NCBI RefSeq assembly: GCF_002909255.1
Contig: NZ_PIOB01000013.1
Span: forward strand, 1-64,000
Reading direction: 5' to 3'
Source: Arenibacter hampyeongensis
Lineage (GTDB): Bacteria; Bacteroidota; Bacteroidia; Flavobacteriales; Flavobacteriaceae
Length of the DNA: 64,000 nt
Shown here: positions 8,758 to 17,276 of the stretch, piece by piece
How the letters are laid out: every line of letters begins with the position of its first letter
Numbering within the stretch: position 1 is the stretch's first letter
Translations under genes and position numbers: made by a program
Notes under the pieces: generated by a model
Told to the model about the DNA's origin: nothing
What the model saw: the letters and a program-made list of their open reading frames with translations, nothing else
Databases searched by the model: none

Positions 8758-11100
8758 ATGAATTATAGAGATTGGCTTAAGCCATATTTAAAGAATTGGA
8801 AATGGTTTGTAATTTCGGCTATAATTTCAATATTACTGGGGATGTTAAAAATTCGGTATACATCACCAGAATATTCGATACAGGCTAAATTACAAATTTT
8901 GGAAGACCAGAATACTACCTCGGAGCTTAATGTATTTAGAGATTTGAATGTTTTAGGAGGTGGTGGAAATAATGTTGATGATGAAATTGAAGTTTTAAAT
9001 TCTAGATCTAATTTAATCCAATTGGTTAAACAGCTTGGTTTGAATAAGAAGATAATTGCATTGGGAAATATCCAACATTCGGATTTATATAAGAGCGCGC
9101 CTTTTAATGTAAGTTTTATAGCACCGGATTCAATTGTCCATAGATCTGATGAAGATTTTTTTATTACCATAAAATCTAAGACTTCCTTTGAATTTGTGGA
9201 GGAAGAAGATCAACCCGCAATTGTACATCTCTTTGGAAAAACAATTAATACTTCAGTTGGGGAGATAGTTGTAACGCCAAATGTCTTGGATTTAAACAAA
9301 TATTTGGACAGAAAGTATATGGTGGTCGTAAATCCATTGGCTGCGGTAGCGGAATTTTATCAAAACAAAATACAGGTGGCGGTGGCCAGTGATCTTTCCA
9401 ATATTATATCAATTTTTATAAATGATGGAGTAATAGAAAGAGGGAAAGATGTTATAAATACTTTGATCCATAATTATAACCAAAATGCCCTAGATGATAA
9501 AAAAGCCATTGCCGATAAGACATCGAATTTTATAGATGATAGAATTGCCAATATATACGGGGATTTATCTACAGTGGATGAAAGTGCTGAGGATTTTAAA
9601 TCGAATCGGGGCTTAACAGATATCGGGGCGCAGACTAATCTTAATCTCAATATAGGTGCTGCCAATCAACAGGAATTGCAGAATGCCTCGGTGCAATTGG
9701 ATATCGCTTCCTCAATGAAGGATATTGTGGAAAACCAGGAAGGATATGAATTGTTACCTTCCAATGTTGGTCTTTCGGACGCATCAATTGCTTCTACCAC
9801 AGCAAGATACAACGATTTGGCATTGGAGCGTAAACGATTATTGGAAAGTTCCAATGAAAGGAACCCTATAATAATTAATTTGGACCAACAATTGGCGGGA
9901 CTTAAGCGCAGTATGCAATCCAGTTTAAATAGTGTCACCAACAATTTGGCGCTGCAAGTAAACAGTTTAAGTAGTCAGTTGTCCAAAATTAATTCAAGAA
10001 TCTATTCGGCTCCTAAAAATGAAAGGGCATTGAGGGATATTACCAGACAGCAACAGACAACAGAATCTTTGTATTTGTACCTTTTGCAAAAACGTGAGGA
10101 ATCACAAATTACCTTCGCTTCTACTGAGCCTAAATCTAAGGTCATAGATGCCGCTTTTTTGGTAAATAATGAACCTATCTCCCCTAAGAAAAATATTATT
10201 TTATTGGCATCCTTAATTTTGGGTTTGTTGGTTCCTTTTTCAGTCATTTATGCTAATGAATTATTGGATAATAAAATTCATAATAAGATTGGTTTAGAAA
10301 AATTGGTACAAGATGTCCCAGTATTAGCAGAATTACCTAAGCTTTCAAAGAAAGATAATAAGTTGATTTTAAAGGATGATCGGTCCGTTATGGCGGAGTC
10401 GCTCCGCATATTGCGTACTAATTTGGATTTTTTAATTAAGGCCAAAACTGGCGTTGGCAAAAAAAATGTAATCTTTATAACTTCTAGCGTATCCGGCGAA
10501 GGAAAGACTTTTTTATCCTCAAACCTAGCCATGATCTTGGCCAATACCAACAAAAAGGTATTATTGATTGGAGCGGATATTAGAAATCCTAAATTATATA
10601 GCTTTTTTAATAATAAAGATGTCGATGAACTAGGTAAGCCTAAGTTGAAGAAAGATATTGGTTTGACGGAATTTCTATACGATGCTACATTGGTGCCAAA
10701 GGATTTAGTTCATTCCATGTTGGTGTACAAAAACACCATTGATGTAGTTTATTCCGGTAAAATACCTCCCAATCCAGCAGAACTTTTGATGAGCAATCGC
10801 ATGAAAGGGTTGTTTGAAGAGTTTTCGGAGACTTATGATTATGTTATTGTCGATACAGCTCCGTTAATGGTAGTTACTGATACATTGTTGATTAGTCAAT
10901 ATGCTGATCATATTCTGTATGTTACAAGGGCTGGCTCAACAGAAAAGGCAGTATTGGAGTACCCATTAAAGTTAAGGGAAGAAGGAAAGTTGGATGGACT
11001 CTCTTTTGTAGTAAACGATGTTAAGGACAGCAATTTGGGATATGGAGGTAAATATGGGTATGGTTATGGCAAGTCTATAAAAAAATGGTGGAAATTTTAG
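8758..11100 (+). CDS. Polysaccharide chain-length regulator/tyrosine autokinase (Wzc-type BY-kinase)
   Basis: The 780-residue inner-membrane protein has two membrane segments (about residues 16-33 and 480-498) enclosing a Wzz/GNVR-type periplasmic region with coiled-coil stretches, then a cytoplasmic BY-kinase. The kinase shows Walker A (SSVSGEGKTFLSSNLA), Walker A' (LLIGADIRNPKL) and Walker B (DYVIVDTAPL). The C-terminus has several tyrosines (GYGGKYGYGYGKS), the expected autophosphorylation cluster. Wzc proteins control polymerisation and export together with Wza. The convergent PHP phosphatase 51 bases downstream is the probable antagonist. The family call is firm. Confidence 0.93.
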   Translation: MNYRDWLKPYLKNWKWFVISAIISILLGMLKIRYTSPEYSIQAKLQILEDQNTTSELNVFRDLNVLGGGGNNVDDEIEVLNSRSNLIQLVKQLGLNKKIIALGNIQHSDLYKSAPFNVSFIAPDSIVHRSDEDFFITIKSKTSFEFVEEEDQPAIVHLFGKTINTSVGEIVVTPNVLDLNKYLDRKYMVVVNPLAAVAEFYQNKIQVAVASDLSNIISIFINDGVIERGKDVINTLIHNYNQNALDDKKAIADKTSNFIDDRIANIYGDLSTVDESAEDFKSNRGLTDIGAQTNLNLNIGAANQQELQNASVQLDIASSMKDIVENQEGYELLPSNVGLSDASIASTTARYNDLALERKRLLESSNERNPIIINLDQQLAGLKRSMQSSLNSVTNNLALQVNSLSSQLSKINSRIYSAPKNERALRDITRQQQTTESLYLYLLQKREESQITFASTEPKSKVIDAAFLVNNEPISPKKNIILLASLILGLLVPFSVIYANELLDNKIHNKIGLEKLVQDVPVLAELPKLSKKDNKLILKDDRSVMAESLRILRTNLDFLIKAKTGVGKKNVIFITSSVSGEGKTFLSSNLAMILANTNKKVLLIGADIRNPKLYSFFNNKDVDELGKPKLKKDIGLTEFLYDATLVPKDLVHSMLVYKNTIDVVYSGKIPPNPAELLMSNRMKGLFEEFSETYDYVIVDTAPLMVVTDTLLISQYADHILYVTRAGSTEKAVLEYPLKLREEGKLDGLSFVVNDVKDSNLGYGGKYGYGYGKSIKKWWKF

Positions 11101-11151
11101 TTTAGTGATGGACTAAGTTGTTTACCGAATTTGGAGTGTCACAGCACTAAT

Positions 11152-11892
11152 TCAATAGAAGTCGTATATCGTTTTTTCAATAACGGGGAAAAGCAATTTC
11201 AAGAGGCCAGTGCCTATTTCCAAGTCTTTTATACTTTGTAACTGATGTTGGTTATGGACATCTGAGGCGACATAGTCTATTAAGCCACCTTGTAGAAGCT
11301 TATGTGCCTTCTTTTGAACATCCTTTCCATAGAATTGTCCAAGAGATAAGAGGTTTAATTGTAACAGAATTCCATTTTTTTTGTACTTCATAAACTTTGA
11401 AGAATTCAAATGTAGGAAAGCATATCTTTCCGGGTGGGCCAAAATTGGAAAATACCTGTGGGAAGCAATGTTCTGAATAGCATCGTCAAAATTAATGGGC
11501 GGCTGTAAGTAGGACATTTCTATTAATAAATATCTGTTTCTTAAAGGCATTACAGTATTATTTTCCAGGAGATAATCAAAATTGGAATCTATCATATGTT
11601 CAGCGGCCACATCCAATGCAATGTCCTTCATGCCTTCAGTTAATAGGCTGTCCTGCACTTTTCCATGTGCAGTGTGGATAGTATCATAATCATTGGGATA
11701 ATAATTATGCATTATATGTGGGGTAGATATAAATTTCTTTACCCCAATTTCGGAGAATCCTTTTATTAAGTCTATGGATTCATCTACGGTTTTTGCGCCA
11801 TCATCAATGCCAGGAAGAATGTGGTTGTGGATATCCACAAAATCTCCCAGATAGTCTATTAAAAATTTTTTCTTGCTAAAGAAATAAAACAT
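11152..11892 (-). CDS. Tyrosine-protein phosphatase, CpsB/YwqE PHP family
   Basis: The 246-residue protein has the PHP-domain metal-binding signature: DIHNHILPGIDDGA near residue 20 (His22, His24), AEHMID in the middle, LAHPERY and finally SDVHN. Such manganese-dependent phosphatases dephosphorylate the tyrosine cluster of BY-kinases in capsule systems. The gene is convergent with the wzc-like gene, leaving only 51 bases between them, so it is transcribed independently of its presumed substrate. It has no signal peptide in the usual sense; the first 15 residues are hydrophobic and basic. The link to this particular kinase is inferred. Confidence 0.9.
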   Translation of the reverse strand: MFYFFSKKKFLIDYLGDFVDIHNHILPGIDDGAKTVDESIDLIKGFSEIGVKKFISTPHIMHNYYPNDYDTIHTAHGKVQDSLLTEGMKDIALDVAAEHMIDSNFDYLLENNTVMPLRNRYLLIEMSYLQPPINFDDAIQNIASHRYFPILAHPERYAFLHLNSSKFMKYKKNGILLQLNLLSLGQFYGKDVQKKAHKLLQGGLIDYVASDVHNQHQLQSIKDLEIGTGLLKLLFPVIEKTIYDFY

Positions 11893-12307
11893 GTACTATT
11901 TATTTTAGTCCAAAAATAGTGTTTCTTTGGTTACTGATTTGCTGGTTTCCTCACTAAAGAATTTTCAAGTCATAGATTGATAATGGTCAATTAAAATTTT
12001 CATTTATACCAATTTTATTCTCGTCATCGAATTGGTTTCTTTTATATATTTGTTATACAATTATATGCTATGTGCACAGGCTTATCATATTGAAACTTAC
12101 TCTTGAATTCGGGCATTGCATTGGTATGCATACTTTTTCCTCTGATGGGATACCGAAGAATATAAACGAATATTTATCGAAATTGTTTTATGTAAAAGGA
12201 GATTTGATTGTCTTTCGGATTACTTGTTTTATAGCATAATATGGGCATTGAAACGCCTATTTTTCAATTTGCTTCGATAATACCAATAAATAAAATAACT
12301 TTTTAAA
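11893..12307. other. Intergenic region between divergent phosphatase and ATP-grasp genes
   Basis: About 415 AT-rich bases that must contain the promoters of the two divergent genes. A TATATTTG box at 12045-12052 matches the Bacteroidota -7 consensus TAnnTTTG on the plus strand but lies about 255 bases ahead of the ATP-grasp start and has no good -33 partner. No hairpin or gene was recognised. Confidence 0.35.
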
Positions 12308-13618
12308 TTGAAAAAAGAGAAAATAAAAAATCAAATAGAGATTAGCAGAAATTTCTTGATTGTCTCCCGTTGGGGAGAAACCTTGGATATGGCTGTAGCC
12401 ATACTTGGCGAAGGCCATGCGGTTAAAATGTACATTGAGGATAAACCCTCTAGGGAAATTGGGTATGGATTTGTTCAAAAGGTAAAAGATTGGAGAAGTC
12501 AAGTCGATTGGGCCGATGTTCTAATTTTTGACTACACTGGATACGGTAAAATATGTTCAGAATTAAGGGCGCAGGGTAAATTGGTAGTGGGAGGTACGGA
12601 ATATTCCGATCTTTTGGAGTTGGACCGAAGTTTCGGTCAGGCAGAATTGAAAAAGCAGGGAATAAAAATATTACCCTCAAAGGAGTTTTTCAACTTTCAG
12701 GATGCGATAGATTATGTAAAGAGCCATCCAAATGCCTATGTAATAAAACCCTCTGGCGAAACCCAGGAATACAAGCAATTGCTTTTTGTGGGCAGCGATG
12801 ATGAAGGGCTGGATGTAATTAGGGTTTTAAAGGCTTACGAAAAATCTTGGGGAAATGATTTTGGGAATTTTCAGTTGCAGCGTAAAGTAAAAGGTGTGGA
12901 GGTATCGGCTTCTGCCTATTTTAATGGTAAGGAGTTTATATATCCCATAAACATTACATTCGAACACAAAAAGCTATTTCCTAAGGAGTTGGGTGTATCT
13001 ACAGGGGAAATGGGATCCAGTATGTTTTGGACCAAAGATTCCCCTATTTTCGAGGCTACTTTAAAAAAGTTTGAAAGCAATTTGGCCAAGGGAGGTTTTA
13101 TAGGTCAACTGGATATTAACTGTATCGTAAATGGCAACGGTATTTATCCCCTTGAATTTACCTCCAGATTTGGTTATCCTCAGATATTTATTCAAAGGGC
13201 CGGAATTTTGGAACCCTTGGGAAACATGTTTTATAAATTGGCTTCAGGACAGCATTTTAAGATTAACGTAAGAAAAGGTTTTCAGGTCGGGGCCTATATG
13301 GTGGTTCCCCCTTTCCCCTTTGAGGATAAAAAAACCTTTGAACTATTCTCAAAAGATTCTGTTATAGTTTTCAAAAAAGATATGAAAGATGGAGTACATC
13401 CCATGCACCTTAAGAAAATTAATGACGAATGGCTAATTACTGGAAATACGGGTATTGCCCTATTGGTCACGGGAACCGGGATTACTATGAAAGATGCACA
13501 AAAAATGATGCAGAATAGGATCAGTAACATAATCATAAATAACGTTTATTACCGTACTGATATAGGCGATAGATGGTCTGATGATTTTGATCGCTTGTGG
13601 TCTTGGGGGCTCTTGTAA
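12308..13618 (+). CDS. ATP-grasp protein, phosphoribosylamine-glycine ligase-like
   Basis: The 436-residue protein resembles the PurD-like side of the ATP-grasp superfamily: a Rossmann-like N-terminus (FLIVSRWGETLDMA), an ATP-binding block around YVIKPSGETQEYKQLLFVG, the metal/ATP region GQLDINCIVNGNGIYPLEFTSRFGYPQ, and a C-terminal region resembling the PurD tail. It is not necessarily PurD, which is usually better conserved; a carboxylate-amine or peptide ligase is equally possible. The only start that keeps the conserved N-terminal strand is TTG at 12308; the next ATG in frame falls within that strand. A GNAT-like gene follows after 34 bases and may act with it. Confidence 0.65.
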   Translation: MKKEKIKNQIEISRNFLIVSRWGETLDMAVAILGEGHAVKMYIEDKPSREIGYGFVQKVKDWRSQVDWADVLIFDYTGYGKICSELRAQGKLVVGGTEYSDLLELDRSFGQAELKKQGIKILPSKEFFNFQDAIDYVKSHPNAYVIKPSGETQEYKQLLFVGSDDEGLDVIRVLKAYEKSWGNDFGNFQLQRKVKGVEVSASAYFNGKEFIYPINITFEHKKLFPKELGVSTGEMGSSMFWTKDSPIFEATLKKFESNLAKGGFIGQLDINCIVNGNGIYPLEFTSRFGYPQIFIQRAGILEPLGNMFYKLASGQHFKINVRKGFQVGAYMVVPPFPFEDKKTFELFSKDSVIVFKKDMKDGVHPMHLKKINDEWLITGNTGIALLVTGTGITMKDAQKMMQNRISNIIINNVYYRTDIGDRWSDDFDRLWSWGLL

Positions 13619-13652
13619 GACATGGCATATTGATTGAAGCAAATCATATTAT

Positions 13653-14105
13653 ATGGAATTGATAAACATAGGATCCTATGGTCATGATTTTTTTAAAATT
13701 CTGCCCAAAGATTGGCAGGATATAATTGTTCCCATATGGAAAGATTATAAAAAGAGTGCGCGTATCTATGTTTTTAAAAATGATGAGGAACTGGCGGCAG
13801 GAGGCATTGTATTTAACGGGGCTCCTCCAAATATGACGGATTTTGAAATTGTGGAGGGACAAAAGTATGTAGACTCCGGTTTTCATTACATTGGCTTTTT
13901 GTTCGTTGATCTCAAATATAGAAATCAGGCTTTAGGCTCTAAATGGCTCATGGCATTAAAAGAAGAATTTCCAAATCAATCCTATTGGCTCACTATTGAG
14001 GAGGAGGGATTAAAATCTTTCTACGAGAAAAATGGATTTAAATGTGTTTCAGAAAGTAAGGATTCCAACAATCGGGAATGGATATTCATTTTTCAACCTT
14101 TATAA
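13653..14105 (+). CDS. GNAT-like acyltransferase
   Basis: The 150-residue protein has the size and pattern of a GNAT fold: a beta strand with FLFVDLKYRNQALGSKWLMALKE (the coenzyme-A loop, though with QALGSK rather than the usual QxxGxG/A), then a late strand and helix ending FYEKNGFKCVSE, a very common GNAT ending. It follows the ATP-grasp gene by 34 bases and probably shares its transcript. Substrate is unknown. The weak pyrophosphate loop leaves some room for a GNAT relative without acetyl-CoA activity. Confidence 0.6.
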   Translation: MELINIGSYGHDFFKILPKDWQDIIVPIWKDYKKSARIYVFKNDEELAAGGIVFNGAPPNMTDFEIVEGQKYVDSGFHYIGFLFVDLKYRNQALGSKWLMALKEEFPNQSYWLTIEEEGLKSFYEKNGFKCVSESKDSNNREWIFIFQPL

Positions 14106-14119
14106 AGTATAGTCAATAA

Positions 14120-14254
14120 ATGCCTATTGCAAATAGGTTAAGTTTTGATAGGTTGGATTTCGATTTTAAGGTAGATATTGATATACTGTTATTTGGGAAG
14201 AAAACCGATTATTTCGACTCTGTATTTCAATCAGGCTTAAGAAAATTTAAATAA
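14120..14254 (+). CDS. Possible 44-codon small ORF
   Basis: An ATG-initiated frame of 44 codons begins 14 bases after the GNAT stop codon and encodes an acidic, aromatic-rich peptide (with FDRLDFDFKVDIDILLFG). It resembles no family I recognise. Codon choice is plausible for the organism, and it could be a small protein or the remains of a longer gene. The rest of the gap to 14369 has no gene, only short GC-richer patches around 14285-14355. Confidence 0.2.
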   Translation: MPIANRLSFDRLDFDFKVDIDILLFGKKTDYFDSVFQSGLRKFK

Positions 14255-14369
14255 GATTTCCAGCGTTTTAGAATTGTGTATCATGGGGGTGCGACTTCTC
14301 GTCGTCCCAAAAAGGGACTCTTTCGAAGTGACGGAAAGCAGTTATTTCGGGACCTAACTATATTCCCTT

Positions 14370-15638
14370 TTAATCTATATTTTCGTGTTCTTCCATATCC
14401 TTCCTCAGATCCAGTTTTCTAAAGGTAGGGGAGATGGCACCCGTGAAAAACACTGTAATTAAGGTCATACATCCGCCGAAAACGACTGCTGTAACCGTTC
14501 CCATCAATTTAGCCGTTAGTCCACTCTCGAAGGCCCCCAACTCATTGGAGGACCCAACGAACATGGAATTCACCGATGCTACCCTACCACGCATATGGTC
14601 GGGCGTCCTTAATTGCAAGATGGTTTGTCGAATAATCATTGAAATTCCATCGGTCACTCCACTGAAAAAGAGTGCGATTACTGAAATCCAGAACCAAGTT
14701 GAAAGCCCAAAAACTATGATGCAAATTCCAAACCCAAAAATAGATCCCAGTAGTTTTAGGCCAGCACTTTTATTCAAAGGAAAATATGCGGAGGTAAACA
14801 TAATAACCAATGCACCCACTGCCGGGGCGGCCCTTAAAATTCCAAATCCCTCCGGCCCCACTTTTAGTATGTCCTGGGCATAAATGGGTAAAAGTGCTAC
14901 GGCACCCCCAAAGAGCACCGCAACCATATCCAAGGTAATGGCCCCCAAAATAATCTTTGTTCCAAATACAAATTTCACACCTTCCTTTAAACTTTTGAAT
15001 ATGGGTTCACCAATATTCGGGTTTAAAATCGGTTTCTTTTTAATTTTGGTTAAAATTAGAAGTGCCATTAAGGAAAAGGCGAAGATTAGGCACATAGACC
15101 AATGTACCCCTATCAAATTTATACTGAATCCAGCTAAAGCAGGCCCAAGAACAGCTGCCATTTGCCAAACCGAACTACTCCAGGTAGCGGCGTTGGGATA
15201 TACTTTTTTGGGAACGATCAAAGCAAATAACGAAAATATAGTCGGCCCTAAAAAAGCCCTGACAATACCACCAAGAAATACCAAAAAATAGATGGAATAC
15301 AAAACACTGTTCTTAGACCAATCACTTACGATTTGGGGCCAGGTAAGCAGAAACAATCCCAAACTTATTATGGAAAAGCCTAAAATACATTTAACAAGTA
15401 AACCTTTTTTTTCTTTTTGATCAACAATGTGACCAGCAAATAAAGCCAATGTTACTGCCGGAATTACCTCCATAAGCCCTATTAGACCTAGGGAAAGGGG
15501 GTTTTTGGTCAAAGAATAGACTTCCCATTCTATAATCACGAACTGCATGGACCATGCAAAGACCATGGCAAAACGGACCAGTAAAAAAACGTTAAACTCC
15601 TTATATCTAAGCGCAGCATATGGGTCTTTTTTTGCCAT
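14370..15638 (-). CDS. MFS exporter (EntS/DHA3-like)
   Basis: The 422-residue protein is very hydrophobic, with about 12 predicted membrane spans and the MFS loop RTPDHMRGRVASVNSM between the later helices, the signature of the DHA3/enterobactin-exporter branch. These are inner-membrane proton-driven exporters of drugs or siderophores. The gene is single, minus strand, with the PhnA gene about 100 bases upstream in the same orientation. Nothing nearby identifies the substrate. Confidence 0.85.
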   Translation of the reverse strand: MAKKDPYAALRYKEFNVFLLVRFAMVFAWSMQFVIIEWEVYSLTKNPLSLGLIGLMEVIPAVTLALFAGHIVDQKEKKGLLVKCILGFSIISLGLFLLTWPQIVSDWSKNSVLYSIYFLVFLGGIVRAFLGPTIFSLFALIVPKKVYPNAATWSSSVWQMAAVLGPALAGFSINLIGVHWSMCLIFAFSLMALLILTKIKKKPILNPNIGEPIFKSLKEGVKFVFGTKIILGAITLDMVAVLFGGAVALLPIYAQDILKVGPEGFGILRAAPAVGALVIMFTSAYFPLNKSAGLKLLGSIFGFGICIIVFGLSTWFWISVIALFFSGVTDGISMIIRQTILQLRTPDHMRGRVASVNSMFVGSSNELGAFESGLTAKLMGTVTAVVFGGCMTLITVFFTGAISPTFRKLDLRKDMEEHENID

Positions 15639-15737
15639 GTACTATTTGATATTAACCTTGGCCATAAAAAATATTCTGGAGGGTGACATTAATTGATATT
15701 ATTACACTCTAAAACTTAGAATATACGTAAACAGGAA

Positions 15738-16316
15738 CTACAATTTCTTGACAAATTTCGTCAGGATAACAATTTGTTGTCCGTCTATTTTACCTTCAAT
15801 ATATTCCGCGTTTTCATGATCTAAGGAAACTCGTCTTACAGCGGTACCTCTTTTGGCTACCATACTTGATCCCTTTACTGGAAGGTCTTTGATAAGGACA
15901 ACGCTATCACCGGATTCAATGATTGCACCGTTGCTGTCCCGATGAATAATCTGATTCTCTGTAGGTGCACCTTCTCCAGTTGCCCTGGCCCATTCCAATA
16001 TATCTTCCTCCAAATACATCATATCCAGTAAATCCTGTGGCCACCCTTCCTTTCTTAACCTGCTCAACATGCGCCAAGCGATTACCTTAATGGGGGCATG
16101 TTCGCTCCACATACTATCATTTAAGCATCGCCAGTGATTGGGGTCTGTGTTGTCCGGATTTTCTATTTGATCTTTACAGATTTCACAAACTAATAGATTG
16201 TCCTCCAAACCACCATTTCTTGAGGGTTGAACTTCCAACACGCTCAATTTTTCAGTACTTGCACATAACTCACATTGGTGGTTGCTTCTTTTACCCAATT
16301 CTCTCTCAATATTCAT
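15738..16316 (-). CDS. PhnA domain protein
   Basis: The 192-residue protein starts with a zinc-ribbon: CELC (Cys15, Cys18) and CEIC (Cys44, Cys47). Its C-terminal third has the PhnA-type beta domain (DSNGAIIESGDSVVLIKDLPVKGSS and a final GQQIVILTKFVKKL). PhnA proteins were named from the phosphonate region of E. coli but their role is unclear; they are widespread without phosphonate genes, and none are present here. The middle 70 residues are an extra segment that lengthens it relative to the roughly 110-residue E. coli protein. Confidence 0.85.
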   Translation of the reverse strand: MNIERELGKRSNHQCELCASTEKLSVLEVQPSRNGGLEDNLLVCEICKDQIENPDNTDPNHWRCLNDSMWSEHAPIKVIAWRMLSRLRKEGWPQDLLDMMYLEEDILEWARATGEGAPTENQIIHRDSNGAIIESGDSVVLIKDLPVKGSSMVAKRGTAVRRVSLDHENAEYIEGKIDGQQIVILTKFVKKL

Positions 16317-16517
16317 TATAATAAATTTTGTAGGGACAAAAATAAACGAATTGAATTAATGGTTACCATTGAAATGTTAAAAATGGGCTGGCGGATTTAT
16401 GACCTATCTATTAAATATCCATTATTACCTGAGGTTGTACTTTGGTATTGTTTATAAGTTCTAGTTGATTGGGGTTATATTACCTTAATGGAGTTATATT
16501 TTTGTTTCCTTTTTTAG

Positions 16518-16916
16518 ATGGAAGACTTAAAAGTAGGGGACAAATTATATAATGTAAGTCAAAACGGATTTGGCGATTTTTTTAGGTATTCTTTTTCGGA
16601 GGTGGTTCGGCTTACCAAAACTCTAGCTGTTTTGGATAATGGAGAGAGATTAAGAAACAAACCGGTAAGATCTCTTATCAATGGTGATATAGGTTTTGCC
16701 TTGGCCAGTAATAAATGGGTGTATTGGCATATGGTTTCCAGTGAAATAGAGCAACTGGCGCAAGAGGAGAAAGAAAAGATCGTTATAAATGATTGGTTTA
16801 AAGATCGTATTTTTAGTGGGCCAGAGAAAAGAATGATCTACAATTTGTTCAAGGAAAAGGGAATTCTGAAAGGGGCTGATATAAACTTGGAAAAAACTAT
16901 AGAACTATTTAAATAG
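16518..16916 (+). CDS. Conserved-looking hypothetical protein, 132 residues
   Basis: The frame has normal codon use, an ATG start and a cytosolic-looking product. It begins with a basic/acidic beta-rich half (MEDLKVGDKLYNVSQNGFG, then FSEVVRLTKTLAVLDNGERLRNK), suggestive of a small SH3-like barrel, followed by a helical half (SSEIEQLAQEEKEKIVINDWFKD). I recognise no family. It is transcribed alone, divergent from phnA and 360 bases ahead of the sulfatase group. Confidence 0.6.
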   Translation: MEDLKVGDKLYNVSQNGFGDFFRYSFSEVVRLTKTLAVLDNGERLRNKPVRSLINGDIGFALASNKWVYWHMVSSEIEQLAQEEKEKIVINDWFKDRIFSGPEKRMIYNLFKEKGILKGADINLEKTIELFK

Positions 16917-17276
16917 TGAATGGTTTTGTCCAATACTGCCGTTGCGTTTCGTAGTATTTATAAGACTTATTGGATTTAAAAGAATAAGTCGGTCCAGAAT
17001 TTTCACAAATAAAACCGTACTTCCCAAAATTGGCTTTTTATAATCAGGCCTTATGGCTCAATTTTTTGGTATTTATTCCAAAATCAAGAAAGAATATCGT
17101 TTCGTATTTTTCCCCCAATCTTTTTCTAAGAAGGCAAAATGCTTTAGTAATTTGAGCTTCCTTAAATTAGGTTTGTCGAATTCAGAAATGACGAAACTAT
17201 TATTCTTTGTGATAATTGATTTATTTTTTGCCACCTTTATCCAATGACTATATTTTAGAACAATAAATAAAACCAA
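16917..17276. other. Intergenic region ahead of the sulfatase cluster
   Basis: About 360 bases without a credible gene; a 64-codon frame at 17053-17247 has no family resemblance and overlaps the promoter element. The last 60 bases match the sequence upstream of the fifth sulfatase gene at 34829. Confidence 0.5.
17227..17256 (+). promoter_or_regulatory. Candidate Bacteroidota promoter of the first sulfatase gene
   Basis: TTTG at 17227-17230 and TATATTTT at 17249-17256 are spaced by 18 bases, close to the flavobacterial TTTG-N19-TAnnTTTG pattern. The start codon lies 20 bases beyond. The block from 17220 to the start codon is nearly identical to 34773-34828 ahead of another sulfatase gene, so the element is conserved between two loci. 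Confidence 0.6.

Noticed and set aside
17053-17247. 64-codon plus-strand frame ahead of the sulfatases
   Set aside because: Overlaps the conserved promoter element, and its composition is that of chance AT-rich translation.
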